Origin: Morella rubra
Lineage: Eukaryota > Streptophyta > Magnoliopsida > Fagales > Myricaceae
Assembly (NCBI GenBank): GCA_003952965.2
Contig: CM025855.1
Location: 1,463,252 to 1,527,251, forward strand
Length of the DNA: 64,000 nt
Direction of reading: 5' to 3'
Both the position numbers and the translations under genes were made by a program. Positions within the stretch are counted from its first letter, which is position 1. Every line of letters starts with the position of its first letter. The notes beneath the pieces are model-generated. The model was not told the DNA's origin. It saw only the letters and a program-made list of their open reading frames with translations, and made no database searches. Of this stretch, positions 40,618 through 54,200 are shown piece by piece.

Positions 40618-43600
40618 TTAGAAGCTGGAAATATGATCTGAACTGACATCTGACCGACTAGTGCGATTATCATAATGGAAAGAGAATGATTCTGCTAATT
40701 CAACCGCGTCTTGAACCCTAAGCCGAGTCCCCTGTTGCCCAACAACTGTAGCTGCAATCCTAGTCGCTAATGTTCCCATTCCTTTTAGATCTGACATCCC
40801 CCTTAAAATACCATACAAGATGCCAGATGCATATGCATCCCCAGCACCACAAGTGTCCACTGGTACACATGGAGAAGGAGGGATATATACAGCTTCTCCT
40901 TTGACACCTATGTAAGAGCCTCTCGGCCCATCTGTAACGGAGACTAGGGGAACAAAATGGCTCAGATACCTTGCAGCTGAAATAGGACTCTCCTTTGAGG
41001 CAAAATGACATAAAGCTCTAGCTTCATCACTGTTTGCAAAAACAATGTCGGCATGGTTCCCTACCATTTCCCTGACAGCAGAAACAGAAAGAAAAGTTAA
41101 ATAATCTGAGCAAGCAAAATTCACGGCGAAAACAATTTTCCATACATAAAGAGAGCCTTCATACCAAGGAAAAAAGTTGCTACCCTCAAGGTTACTAGGT
41201 TAGTGAGATCCAAAGGTGAATAAAAAAAATTAGCAGAAATAAGCAGAGGAATAAGGAATTTCAAATATGCCCTTAAACCAAGAATACCAAGAAAACCAAC
41301 GGGAGTTCCCTTTTGTTGGGACCTGATTTTGGCCCTAGGTTTCCTCCAAGAGGATTAGTTCTTTTGTCTCCAAAAGTTGTGGCATTCGACCAGAGAGCAG
41401 ATGACAGCTTCAAAACTAAGATTATGTTCTTCCCCAACCAAGAAACTATCAGGCATCCAGCAACCTAGGATCTGGTCCAATGCATTGTGTTTTTGCAGTG
41501 GCATTTCAAATGAGCCTGTTTGCGATGGTTAGCTAATCTTAGTAAAGAATAGTGGACTGTTACTCCTGAGGGTTAAACAAATGATCCCCTTTCCGTGGAG
41601 CTTAAGAATATGCCTGGGGGTTTCATGATTGAACATATTTAGCAGTACTTATGGAAATTGCCCTAAAATTCGTTTCTATATAAATATGGAAATAATCGGT
41701 TCCCCAAGATGCTCATTTCCAACTGGAAGATAGAATTAGCCTAATTATGACCATTATAATGTGTAGGAGTGCACAAAAAGGGAGATTCAATCAAGCTCAG
41801 CTCCACCTCCACTTCATCATCATCATATCATTGAAGTGAAGTTTTTTCAAAGCTTCTCCAAGTACGAGCCACAGTAATATCTTCCACTATGGACTTATTT
41901 TCAGCACTTGAGGACATGACCCGAGATCAACACCTTTCATCCAACACTATATCCCTGGTACGGGTCAAATGAATTCAACTTCATTCAACTAAAATATTAG
42001 ATTCAAAGGTGTGACGTAATCTTTTTTTCTTCAATAATTTGGGCAATTAACAACCAAATTGGTTTGATTGTTAGTAAAAAACTACTCATCCTTTCTACTG
42101 GGGTGGGGAGAAGAGACCTTGCTTAATTTAAGAAACACAATCCAGTAATGCATAAAGACTCATGACAGCTCCCTGAAATGAATTTAAAATAACGGGAGAA
42201 AACAAGTCACCCAACAATCTTACCAGAAATCATCATAATGTCTCTCGATGCAGGAGACGTCTGATGCCGTAACAGCTACCAGGGCACCACACCTGCGTGC
42301 TTCCTCGCATGCTTTTGTCATTGTTTTAATTGTATCGGGAAGTTCAAATAAGTATCCTTCCACCACAAGTATATTTGTCTTTGAAATTATGCTAGCTAAG
42401 CTTGGATTGTAATTAACAGTTGAAGATGTACCCTGACATCCAAATGCAGATATATTAGGGTCTCATTTAAATCCCTATATACATCATACACAAATCAAAG
42501 GAGTGCATCTAAGAATTTCTCATGAACTTTGAACTGCCTCAAAAGTTCTTAGGAACCAGAACACAGATGCTGCCCATCACAATAGAACAGAAGCACTCCA
42601 TTTTCCAATAAATTTATGTAGCTATAAGAATTTGTTCGATACTAAAATAGTAATGACATCCATAAAGAAGATTTCTACCACCAAAAAACTAAGCAAGTCA
42701 AATAACATTATCATTTCCAGAGTAATTGTGTCCAAGCCAAAGAAAATTGAGATTTTAATCCTAGAACCTTACCATATCCTTTGACATGCAATAATCCTAA
42801 AGCGGTGTCTATTTCTCTTCCATTCGGGAGAAAAAACACAATTAATTTCAGACCACAGGATAATTTTTTTCCATATTCTTTGGTCAAGTACTAGATCACT
42901 GCCTGAGGTTTGACCTTTCATCAAAAAGCTCCCTGAGTTTCAAATATTATCATAGTGGTACTCGGGTTTTCCAACTTCATCAAAAACCTAGGTCAGTTCA
43001 CCTACCATTAGAGAGTTAAGAGAATCTGTGGCACAAGTGTAAAAAGCTACATCAGATACCTTATAATTATACCCCTACAGAAGAAAAAGAGAAAAGAAAA
43101 ATGAAGGGTCCAGCCGGATGGAGGTGAGAGGATCTTCCTCTCTCTGGCAGCTCAGGAGGGGGTACTGCAAAAGGGAGATCCGCCCCTCCTGTTGGGCCAA
43201 GGCAGAGGAGGGGACTGCAGGAAGAGTGGATCCAGCTCTTCCCCTTCTCCTTTCTTTTAGTTTCTTTATCCTTTCAAATTCTTTTTGGTTTTAAAGAGGA
43301 TGGTGATGTACTACTACTTTTTTTTTCTGGTTAGATGCTGATGTAGTACTAATTATACATGTCTCAGCATTTTAAGGCATCTCAAATAGCTTTTTGTACA
43401 CCTGGAAACTTTTATCAACTTTTCTAATAACATAAAAAGACGGAATGTTCTAATAAAGTTGGAAAAGCAGTATTCCACTACTGGGAATTTCTTAAACCCA
43501 AGGAAATTTTTGATAAAGAATTCAAGCCAAGACACTGATTTAGTTATTAACCTAAAAAAAATCCTCATGGGCAAAACTATAGCCGACAAAGTTTCAGTAG

Positions 43601-46600
43601 AAGAGGACACCAGAAAAAGACATACACATCAACTAATCATCTAGACTTGCACAAACCCTGAGCAACTCAAAAGCTCTCAGCAAAAAAATTACTGAGATTG
43701 GTGCAATGGAACAACCAGGACGGTATCAAAATGTCCCGTCTATTCCATTGTAAGTTAGCCACCAACCAGTTGACCAAATGTAATATTTAGACCCAATAAT
43801 TAACTAGAGAAACAAGGAAGAGGGACCTAACAGTGGAATATTCAACAACAAGCATTAAGGAAAATGTAAACATCCAATATATGTATTTTGCAACACTCTT
43901 TTTTCGTCAAAGAAAAACAAGAACTTCCACAAATGAATATGAACCCAAACTTGATACTAATATTTAGATGACCTGATAAGAAAGCATTGTGCGATGAGCA
44001 TCCGGAGTTGTAAGAACAATCACTGTCCCCGTCGTCCCATCCTTGATCGGTTCAGATAGAAAATGCACATTGGCCCGACGCAGTTTTGCCCTATAACATA
44101 TTATCAAAGTACGTGTTAAGTTTTACTTGATCATACTAGCCACAAAATTTCTCAGGTAGTTCAAATGTTGAACCAAGCAATCCTTGCCACCAATCTAAAT
44201 AGTTATACCATGCTAGAGAGATCATACAACAAACTCTTTGTGTGTATTTCAGACACAACTAATTTGGTATCTAATGCAACCTCCACCTTCATGCCAATTG
44301 CCATATCACAGGTTGATCAAAACATTCCATTGAAACACATAAAATGTAACATGGTAGTTGGGAATAGACCATGCCATGATCTAGAACAAATTATCTAAAA
44401 AAGATCCTACTTGATTAAGATTGAAAAATAATTATAGATATGATTTGAGTGAACACGAGTAAACAGGGAATTGGATAACACGAAGTGACAAGAAGAAATT
44501 TACGCACTGATATTTCACATTATATGTTTAGAAAGAATTCCAAAGGGCCAAGAGAGGCATTTGATACCTCGTTGATGACCATTTAAGAATCTTGACAATC
44601 ATTCTAGATGAACATCGATTTTTTACCCTCTTGCAAGTTCTTTCAGTTTCGTCAACAATCTATCTCTATAGGACTCAATCTTCCGGTCAGATGGAAAAAT
44701 GACAAAAATACCTCTGGGAATGTATATGGTAACAAATAAAAAGGTGGTCAAATGAATAGTGAAGATGGAACAAATATCATCAGCAGAGGAGCATCCACCA
44801 CATTCAAGGGATCGCATCCAAAAGTCATGAAAGGAGTCAGATACATGCATGTGCGTGTGTGTGCAAGACACGAGGCTTAAATTCTATACTTAAGCATTGG
44901 GAAGAGAGCTGTCAAAGCCACTTATCAGCGGGGGAACACATGACAGACCAAGAAAACTGTACCAGATGATATTAACACCAGTCCTCATAAAAGAAAAAAA
45001 CCAACAGTCAGTTAAGATATACTAATTCAATGTGCTTAATTGAAAGGGGCATAATTTTTTTTTCTTTTTCTCTTTCTTTATTTCCATTGGTATTAAAAAA
45101 CTAGGCAGAAGTTTATATCACTCGCTTCTGAATAAAGAAATCAACACACCAGATAAGTGTAAGTTAAACAGTTCGTGACCTGTAGAAGCTACCCAAGGGA
45201 TCGCTCCCCACACTGCCAACCATGGCCACATTCAAAGCAGGGCCTCCAATGGGCCTACTACCAAGCCGAGCCAAGGCCACTAAGCTGTTGGAAAGATCCA
45301 CCTGCAGCAGCCTTGTAGCTGCAACCGTCCATAGCTCGCAAACCCTTACCCCTCTCCTCATGATTCACAACCTTCCTTGTTCCTTTCTCCATTTATCCAA
45401 AAATTCATCATCAACCATGCCGGAAAAGTCAACCTAATGTGTTGTTAAACAAAGATGCAAGCAATAATTAATTTTAATCAATACTACATTAGGAAACCAG
45501 ATAAGAAAAAGGAAACCAGATAAGAAAAAAAAAAAAAAAAGGGCGGAGGGGGGTTTAAGAATTTGAACTCCCCTCCAGAAATACTAAACACCACGCAGAA
45601 AGTAGTGCTAAATTCCAACATGATACCGGATACAAATGACACACTGACAGCACATTGTGAAAAATTCTTAACATATAAGAAAGTTGAAACCATGATTTTT
45701 TCAACATTCACCCCAAATAAATGTAAGATGATAATCCTGCACGTTAATGCCTCGAAAATCAAATTCAAGTGTCCTAGCTATTTTGACAAATTCAAGTATC
45801 CTAGCCATTTTGACAAATGTTTCACATGATTTGAAATACAATAACAAAATAACAAAAAATGTCAATATAATGCAACACTCCCAAAGACTACAGAATGAAA
45901 TTACATTCTACTGCACTCCACCATTTCAACAATATCTTTTTGTAGTCTTCCAATATTCTCATCAACTAATTTTTTTTGAAAAAAAGGAAACACAGCAATG
46001 GAAAAACCGTAAATACCCAGAAGACCGGCACACACCCCTCCCCTCCCCACAAAAAAAGGACCCAAAATAGTATTCTCCATTTTCCCTCTGCAACAATACC
46101 CAAGTGACGAAATGAGGAAGCTTACAATCAAAAAGGCCACACAAGTTAAATACTGTGACATGGAAAAACTCAAATCATGTTTTTTTTTCACCTTTTCTTG
46201 GTAACAGAACAGAAACTTAAAATTCAAAAAATAAAAATAAAAACATACGAAAAAGGAAGACACAAAATTTTAATTAAGTTAGAAAAATACCATGGCTTGT
46301 CCAAGACCAAGGACATCCCATCTATCAGGCAAAAGAGAAGACCCAAACGTCCAATTCTCCTCTGCTCCTACTTCTACTTCTTCCTCATAACTATTACTCA
46401 CAACCTCCTCTACTTCTTCCTCTTCTTCTTCACTCCCACCACCAAACTCTGCCCCACTCACGCCTCTAAAGCTCCTGCAGGAAGACAACCAGGAAAACCC
46501 ATGCTGCCCTTTTGTCAGAGGAACAGGTCTCAACCTCTGTCTCCGTCTGTAATGGCAAAAGGCAAAGATTGTGGAACACCCATGTGATAGTGGTGGTGGT

Positions 46601-46704
46601 TGAGGGTTCTCATATGGGAAAGAGGGATAGTATTTGACAGGTAAAGGAGGACGAGAAAGTGGAGGGGAGATGGGATGAGAGAAAGACATAGACGATACTC
46701 TCAT
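40618..46704 (-). CDS. pfkB-family carbohydrate/nucleoside kinase, probably plastid-targeted; exon 2 damaged
   Basis: PfkB kinases phosphorylate sugars or nucleosides using ATP. Five exons, 46291-46704, 45180-45433, 43973-44090, 42224-42432 and 40618-41071, join with GT..AG introns to a product of about 480 residues. The N-terminus (MRVSSMSFSHPISPPLSRPP) is Ser/Pro-rich and acidic-free, like a plastid transit peptide, followed by WDVLGLGQAM/VDFSG. Exon 2 holds the substrate-side GG..L.N..VALARLG motif. Exon 5 has VDTCGAGDAYASGIL, the pfkB signature 2 with the catalytic Asp in GAGD. Plant orthologs are often named after cyanobacterial slr0537; the substrate is not known to me. Compared with the family pattern, exon 2 lacks 7 bases after GATAAA (about 45,389) and 2 bases after GGATCT (about 45,308). 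Together they restore the frame, but the stretch between them is out of frame and meets a stop. Confidence 0.88.
42890..43300. repeat. Dispersed repeat within pfkB intron 3
   Basis: The segment has the wording of a common plant interspersed repeat (CTGAGGTTTGACC, then CTCCCTGAGTTTCAAAT, then ACCATTAGAGAGTTAAG). A GC-richer tract follows at 43,100-43,260. A relative lies at about 47,080-47,200. Family not identified. Confidence 0.4.
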
Positions 46705-48585
46705 CTCTCGCTCTATCTACGTTAGCGATGGGTGTGCTCAGGGGGTTTATCTGAGAGTTCCTCCGTCGTACCGGAGTAGTCCACAAGTGCCCCCTACCTC
46801 TCGGTTGGGCAATGGAGGATAAGCCAGGGGCTAGCTTCTCCACGGTTATGTCCTAGAAGCGTCTTCTCATTTTATGAATCGGCGATTTTAGAAAAATGGA
46901 AAAATAAAAGTATCTACAGGTCAATAGACCTCACGTTTTTTTTCCAGCTGCCCTCAACGATGTCGTTTCTTTCCTTCTTTATTGCTTTGCGAGTTTTCGA
47001 CGCTAACAGCCCTTGCTTCAATTTTCGTTTTTTACTCGGATGATTAATTTAGGAAACCATAGAAAATATAAGGAAAAGTCCCAAAACAGTCCCTCGAATT
47101 TCATGTTGGGACAAAATAGTCTCTGTAGTTTCTATTTGATCCCTCCGTGTAGCCATTAACGGAGCACGCTCAATAATTTGTCATGTGATCACTGTTAAGA
47201 TGACAATTTTTTTAACAGGTCAGATTAAATAAATCTGGCCAAAAAAACAAAATTGAACTCGTGAAATCAGGCCCATCTCCCCTGTTGTCCCATTCCCCAC
47301 AACGAGCCCTAACAACCTGTTCTTCAAACGCAAAACAGCAGCCCAGCATTTTCCAAAATCCCTCGATCGAAATCCCCTTAAATTTCCACAATCCAAAATC
47401 TCCCTAACAATATGTTTGAACAATATACTCCCTGTAAAAGACAAGGCAAATGATAGAGTGCGTTTGGATACTGTTTCGGAAACAATTTTTTGTTTCCTTG
47501 GTGACATGGTGGGTGCGCCTTTTCCTATGATCGCTGACAGGTTTGGGATTTTGTAAACTCATTTCATATACTGCGAACTATGCACAGTAAATGAATCCTT
47601 ATCCAACTATGGGCCAGTTTCGAGCAATTTTAAACAGGCCGTCAAAGTACAAATAATCTCCCGAATACTAAAGCCCGATGGACATTAACACTCCCAATAG
47701 CTCGGCATAAAAAAATTGCCCCGATGCAAACCTCATTACGCTGAAATATTGCCCATATTGCCCATTTTTATTTTTATTTGGCGTTTACTTTTTCCCTGAA
47801 TTGCTTTAGAAATGATTCCTCTATTACAGGCCTCTGCAAACACGTTGACGGAAACAAATGAACCACATAACTGACAAACGAAGACAACATGGTCCCCATT
47901 TCATATGCCCGAATCCATTATTTCGCCTGAACAAGACAAATGACTAATTATTTGCAAAAGGGTTGATGATGCGAAATTGTTTGAGGACACTAGAGACCCT
48001 TAAGCACACTAAATCATTAACCCATTGAAATGAGCAACTTCACGCCACAATTGGGAAGGATCAGTTGTCCTAGAACAATGATCACCATATATAATAGTCA
48101 ACAGCCTGTGGCATTAATAGAAGCTTCACATGATATAATATATTCCTTACTCACCACTCTAAAACGCTCCCTCCATAGAAGTGTCCTATATAAAGCCACA
48201 AATAATTATAACCCAATGGCTGACTACATTGTGTTTGTAAGACTAAATCTAAACCCATTTCATAGCACACTATAGCAGTAACCCATTTAAATACCCACGC
48301 TGAAAACACAAACTAGTCCAACAGCAAATATATATGAAAGTAAATGCATTCAACCTAAAGACATTTGTCCAGCTTGAGAGTGCTGAAGAAGGCCTCCACT
48401 TTCCTGCCGGATGAATATTCAACCATTTAGTTTTATAAACAAGTGAACTTAATTAAGCTCCTGCGCCGCCACAACATTGCCAATTTTATATAGCTATTTA
48501 AGTTATCAATATATCAGTTTCAACATGCTTTAATGTGGAAAATATTAACACTTGACAATTATATTAATAACTACCTTAGGCGAGC
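46705..48585. other. Intergenic DNA between the pfkB gene and the inverted repeat
   Basis: Contains the pfkB promoter side and a dispersed repeat at about 47,070-47,200 (CAAAACAGTCCCTCGAATTT, then TAACGGAGCACGCTC). At 47,455 AGAGTGCGTTTGGATACTG looks like a transposon end, but I found no partner end. No gene seen. Confidence 0.35.
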
Positions 48586-48591
48586 GTGGGC

Positions 48592-50466
48592 TCAGTGTCG
48601 AGCGGTCCACATTGCCCTGTCAATCTGCTGCCTAAGTGAAGTCATCACGGCAGCTACTTGGTCAGACAAGAAATGGGCATTGGCAGGAAGGATGGCTCTG
48701 TAGAACGGATTACTGGATGGCCCCAACAAATGGGTGGGACTAATGTTTCCATCGTCGTCGCTGCTGCCCTCTTCTGATGGTTGCTCATCCTTACCTGAGT
48801 AGTTTACTTCACTTCCTTCACTTTCAGAATTAAAACTAAATTCATCCTCACGCCTCAACACGTCATTTGCCGACTGACAAAAATTGTTCATCACACAACA
48901 AGCGTTTATGACAAGTCTTTGTCGAGCGTACTTGTACGGTGGCATCAATTTCAAGACTCTAAAATGCTTCTTTAGAGTACCAAAGGTCATCTCAATAGTA
49001 TTGCGTAAAGATGAGTGATTACGATTAAACATCTCCTTGTACTCAGAGAGGGCCACCTCCTGGTCCCAGTCATCAAGGTGGTACCGTTGCCCTTGAAACG
49101 GACGCATGAAGCCTCCGACCATTGGATATCCGGAGTCCAATATGTAGTAATAACTTGGCATAGCATCATATAAGTCACTTGCACAATAAACATATTGTAT
49201 TAAAATTTGTCAGACATGTTGGGTAGTATACAATGGAATCTGAAATTTTGTATGAAAAGCATTTAAAAAATAAAACCACAGTATCAAATATTGCTCATTA
49301 TCTTCTTTCTCCCTCTATCTTCCTTTGGTAGAATTTGGATTAGCTAGTACAATAAAATTAATAATTTCGATATCAATTATTTGTACAGGGGAAAATGACA
49401 AGAATTTCGTAGAAGTTAAAACATACAATGCAAATCAATTATTTGGATCGTTGGATCAGTATACGGAGGACGAATTAGAGGAGTGGAGCAGTTTGTGTAA
49501 GGCCTCCCAGTGCAAAGATATATAGCATAACTATCTACTACCCAACAAGCATTTCACTACAGAAAAAATGCGTTGCTATAAAGACTATACCAACGTGCCC
49601 AACGTGTCATTAAATATGTCATCCGAATTCTACAATATTAGCTATATTTCCACTGCCAATATAAATAAGGACTTGCCTAACTCTATGTGTGTCAAAGTTA
49701 GCCAAAGGTACTAACGAGAACAACAATAAACGACTAACATGCTTCATCGGATATGCAAGTTAATGATAATCAGGAAATCCACTGATAAATTTTATTGTAT
49801 GATGTTTAAATTACCAGGAGGTGCTCGTGGGAAAGCCATTTCTTCTCTTGTTAACGCATCAATAAACACTCGTGAGTCGTTTGCGGAGCCTTCTCACCCC
49901 GTATACACAAACGTGAACATCATGTCAAAGTCAACGACGCACATCACATTTTGCATGGTTGTTCCCTTCCTAGATTGAGAAGCCGTCTGGTACTCTACAG
50001 GGACACATACCTTTACAAGGATTCCATCGATCGCTCCAATGCAGTGCTATCCATAGTCACCGAATTTAAAATTGCATCAGCCCATTATAAAAGGAAATCG
50101 ACGGGATTTAATAGTAATTCAAACATACAATAACTATTCAAAAATGACAATTGAGTAAGGCAAATTGCTCTGTACCTGGAACCAAGGAAAGTAAGTACTT
50201 GACCTCTTGATGTAAGGATACACTCCAGTTGTATGTGTGAGGCGTATAATATGTTGACCCAATATGCAAATGGCTCTAATTGTTAACTTGAAGTGACGCG
50301 ATTCAGTCTCTATGGAATGTTGAAATCTATCTAACACTTGTTGGTAGCCTGTCGCATGTCCTATAATAAACAAAGTCATGGCCACCACCTCCTCCATGAT
50401 CACACCCCGTGTCTCGTCTAATTACCTTAATGAGCGCAACATTGTACATAACCGTCTAAAGGTCGG
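48592..50466 (-). pseudogene. PIF/Harbinger transposase (DDE_4), left-arm copy, decayed
   Basis: This is a cut-and-paste DNA transposase. Exon-like blocks are 50176-50466 (N-terminal part: EEVVAMTLFIIGHATGYQQV, DRFQHSIETESRHFKLTIRA), 49815-50046 (HCIGAIDGILVKV, RKGTTMQNVMCVVDFDM, EGSANDSRVF) and 48592 to about 49175 (YYYILDSGYPMVGGFMRPFQ, then SLRNTIEMTFGTLKKHF). The three acidic catalytic positions of this family are all visible: Asp in GAIDG, Asp in LDSGYP, Glu in NTIEMTFG. The usual GWEGSA motif reads G-stop-EGSA (TGG to TGA), and another stop precedes the N-terminal block near 50,421. The C-terminal tail is acidic and Ser-rich. The junction before the last block does not fit a clean intron. 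It is therefore a dead copy. Confidence 0.85.
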
Positions 50467-50803
50467 TGGTTTCATCCGATTATAATAATTTCACAGAACT
50501 GATAAGAACCGATGGCTTTATTTATGACAGAGATGCCAATGTAGTCCTCGCAACAGATGCAAAATGGAATAACTATCTCCAAGTATGTACATTCCAATAC
50601 ATATGTAATAGTGGTCTAACTAATACATCGTCTAACCCATTCGGGTCAACAAGTTATAATTGAATTAGCCCTTAAGCGTGGACAATGTTTTTTCTTTTTA
50701 GGCTTATCCACACCATTGGAAATTCTGAGCGAAGGGATGCCTGCACTACAGCGTGCTGCAAAGGATATTTGAAACTCATGCTCCTGGTGCGGATGGAGAA
50801 TGA
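50466..50803 (+). pseudogene. C-terminal half of a Harbinger Myb/SANT-like partner ORF, left arm
   Basis: PIF/Harbinger elements carry a second ORF with a Myb/SANT-like DNA-binding domain that helps transposition. Two exon-like blocks, 50466-50582 and 50702-50803, are separated by a GT..AG intron. They read YNNFTELIRTDGFIYDRD, TDAKWNNYLQ, then AYPHHWKF-stop-AKGC and LQRIFETHAPGADGE. This fits the family pattern (GFGWD...W..YL.AHP.A..FR.KGC..Y..L..IFG.T.A.G). The expected Arg after KF is TGA, compatible with decay of CGA. The first half of the domain is missing: the sequence directly abuts the oppositely oriented transposase start. Confidence 0.7.
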
Positions 50804-51780
50804 CGAGAAGCACGTAGTCAGTAGACTATAAGAACTAGTTATTTAGTCCACTAATTTTCATGGCAGGTATATTAAAATTGAAAGATGTGGCAAACAAATC
50901 CATTAGGAGTATTTCAACATATTACTAAAATTACTTACTAAAATTACGTCCAATTATGTATCTGTATTTGCAGAATATGGATAGTTTTCAATGTATCATT
51001 ATGGTTTCAATGTATCGCTGAGGTTATCGTAAGGTTGTAGCTCTGTTTGGAATTTTATGCAACAACACCTAGTCAATGATAATATAAGCCCTTAAATATC
51101 CGCAATTATGATGTGTCAAAGGATTTATTGTTATGCGAGTAAAGATATTTGATATATATCTGTAGCTGAAATCATACAAGCCAATAAGAGTGCACTTGGC
51201 AGTAGGATTGCTGTAAAGCATTCAACTACACGACATTCAATATATTCAACAGTCTTGTTACTTTAACTTTCAATATATATATATATATATATGTTATTTT
51301 TTTTTATTTATGAAAGTACGTAAAATTGTTGTTGGCAATAACAACAGCTAAAATTTGTTTATATGTTGTTTAGGACAAAAATTCTTACTAAAAGAGTCTA
51401 ACGTGGTGTAATTGGCTCGCTTCATTGTGCCCCGTTAGGGCCGTTACCAGCAAACAATCTAAAAAACCCATATAAGTTTTTTTTTTCACATTAACAAGAA
51501 CACTTTAACTTTGATTTCTATAGGACTTCTGAAAGGCTGCATGGCAATTAATGCTCTACTAACTCCTACAATTGTCGTGTACGTTGTTGCAACAGCTACT
51601 TAATAGAGTCATGGACATTCATGACAGAAAAAGTACAAGCAATAACTTTCACCTCAGAGGCTATGTGTATGGGATGACAGTAATTAGGAAAAATGATATC
51701 ACTATTTAACGTGCTCAATGGTCTGCAAACGACAACACGTGATTTAATTTGTCGCTGCAACGGTCTCGTGTCCAATCACA

Positions 51781-54200
51781 ATGTTTGAAACATATATAAT
51801 ATTTCAAACCATTGCTTCTTTCGAATTATTTAATTTGGTTGTTTGTTTTCTTGGCATTTACTTTGGTTATTACCATTATCTATTCCACCCTATTATTGAT
51901 CTTGACATTTATCCACCACCTGACAGAGTTGGAGCGCATTCTGCCAAGCACCAGGCCTTTTTATGTTCTGATGAAATTGTCGTACATCTGGCAAGATTCT
52001 TACTAAAAATTTCTTCCAACTACTATAGCTGCCTTATACATAAATCCAAATACCGTATCTAACACGAATCTTCCTATGTTGTCCACATGCCATTACCCTA
52101 TCTAACACGAATCTTCAAATTTTGTCCACATGCCATTGCATATCTGGATAGTTCGTGCACATCCAAAAAAACAGTCTATCATACCTCAGTGGACCTATGT
52201 AAAAAACAAAAACAAAATATCTCAGTGGACCAAGTTAGAAAACCACGTCAACCCCTTTAACCCATATCGCACATGGTTTCTCGCAGATTCACAGTGGTTG
52301 GATATCACTGCTCCCTATAAACATTACAATTGCCATTAGTTTGTTGTTTACAAGTTCTTAAAAAAAATATAAAGTGAATCTCGTGGAATGCAAATCTACT
52401 ATACTGTAAGCCATTTTCAACTTCAGTATTGATCTTTATTAATTACCAGTGTTAACCATTTGGTGTTCCAAGTCTGTATGTGTAAATTGAGATACTGAGG
52501 TGGAAAAATCATATACTAATTTACTTAACAAACGCAACTATATCAGACTCTATGATATAGTAGTTGAGCAATGACTTAATACTTTTACTTATGTCTCAAA
52601 AGATACGGGAGATTATTTTTTTACTAGTGTTGAGTACTTATCGTAAAAGTTTATCCTGCAATTGTTGTTTCCGAAAGGATTGGTAAAGTAAAATTGTATC
52701 GTTAACTCTCAGCTCCTATTCAAACAGATGTTCATTATTGCTTTAAATGGAAACCAAAATAGTGCTAGTAGGTCCACTGTCCCCTTATTTATTGGCATAA
52801 AAGGCATGGATCATCGAATAACAGGTTATGTCCTATATGGACAGGCTGGCAGGTATCAGCTATGCATCATAAATGGATACCGAGACAAAATGCTTGAAGA
52901 TGACATTAGCGATGTGAGAAGACATTGTAATAACGTGAAGTTTGAACCAATGCCACCGGCTAAAGGCCAGAATAAATAGTAAGAACGGCAAGCATGACAG
53001 GCTAAAGGCTCTTATGCGTATGCCAGAGAATCACAGCAAATGACAAAGGTAAATCCAACGTATCACTTATACTGACAAAGTAAACTGACCCATGAACCAC
53101 CATTTTTATATTGTAGTGTTTTTTTTTTCTAAATTTTATATTGTAGTGTTCACCCTGTCGTGTTTAGCAAAAATCAGTAAGATTTGAACGAAGTGCCTAA
53201 TAAATATGATACACTTCCTGCTTCACTTTTTGTTTTCCTATGTACACTTCCTATTTCACTTAATATTTACCACTTGATATATCCTTGATTATTTTTGCAA
53301 CATGCTTTTTTTTTCTAAAAATTTAGTCCTGTACTACTATTTCATCAAATGATTTGACTCACGACTAACACTGGCACCACCACTAAAGTCCGCATTAGGT
53401 GCAACTGTAACATTGATAGTATAGATGGAAGGGTGACTGTTTCAGGACATAATTTATATATCCGAAGTGCATCCAATCTGATAACACATCCCATTATTTT
53501 ATCAAAGTTTCTCAAACTTCCACCCATCATAAGAGTGTCTCCAAGAGTACGTTTCCCTGGTGAACCATGTCAAAGTCCTCCAAAAGATCATTGTTCGGGT
53601 CTTTAGAAAAATCTGAGTCAGCAACATCTCCACTTCTGGAGATTATCGTAATACCTGATAGCCCAGCGACATCAATATTATCGCTCGGATCAAGGAATAA
53701 GAGTGACTCGATCGACCAATCGATAGGCCCTTCTAGGGGTATACGATGGACTTCTCATCGCCCAAGGCAACTTGTCCTACGGGATGAACCTATTAAAGGA
53801 TGTTCACAAACGGGTTCGTCTACAACTATAGAGCAACCTCAAACCACCACCAAAGACACCCGGAAGACTCCAATGGTCAACAAGAAATGCACCGGTCATA
53901 TCCCCGTTGTTGACTTGAGCGACGACTAGAAGTTGAAAGGGCGTTTGTAGCTTGTGGGACCTATGTTCGATGGTTAAACAATATGTTCTATTGCTTTCTT
54001 GCACGGTTGATGAAATTGGAGTTCTTATTAGACGTAAGACGTGGTTGTTGTGACATAGTTGTTGTAACGTGCTTTTACACACAAGGATCATGTATGGTTC
54101 GGACATGTTTTAAATTCACTCTGTTATTCTTACATTTAACCTGCTTGCCATCTATGGAAAATTACACAGACCTCAGTAAAATGTTTACTTGTGGTATTTG
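51781..54200 (+). other. Unrecognised open stretches in the left arm (mirrored at 58,896-61,316)
   Basis: Three plus-strand reading frames, 51781-52062 (93 residues), 52728-52979 (83) and 53567-53929 (120), have no motif I recognise. The third is Ser/Thr/Pro-rich and polar with balanced composition (starts MSKSSKRSLFGSLEKSES, ends HIPVVDLSDD) and could be a disordered-protein exon. Around 52,050-52,140 a 43-44-bp unit (TATCTAACACGAATCTTC..) is tandemly doubled. At 53,103-53,150 TTTTATATTGTAGTGTT occurs twice. These may be captured or decayed gene pieces belonging to the Harbinger element; the function is unknown. Confidence 0.3.

Noticed and set aside
46177-46587. 136-residue plus-strand frame over pfkB exon 1
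   Set aside because: It is antisense to a convincing first exon with a transit-peptide-like start and the WDVLGLGQAM motif.
48030-48275. 81-residue plus-strand frame left of the transposase
   Set aside because: No motif; lies in AT-rich DNA between the transposase 3' end and the pfkB promoter.
51268-51290. AT dinucleotide run as a regulatory or origin signal
   Set aside because: Ordinary microsatellite; it differs in length between the two arms.
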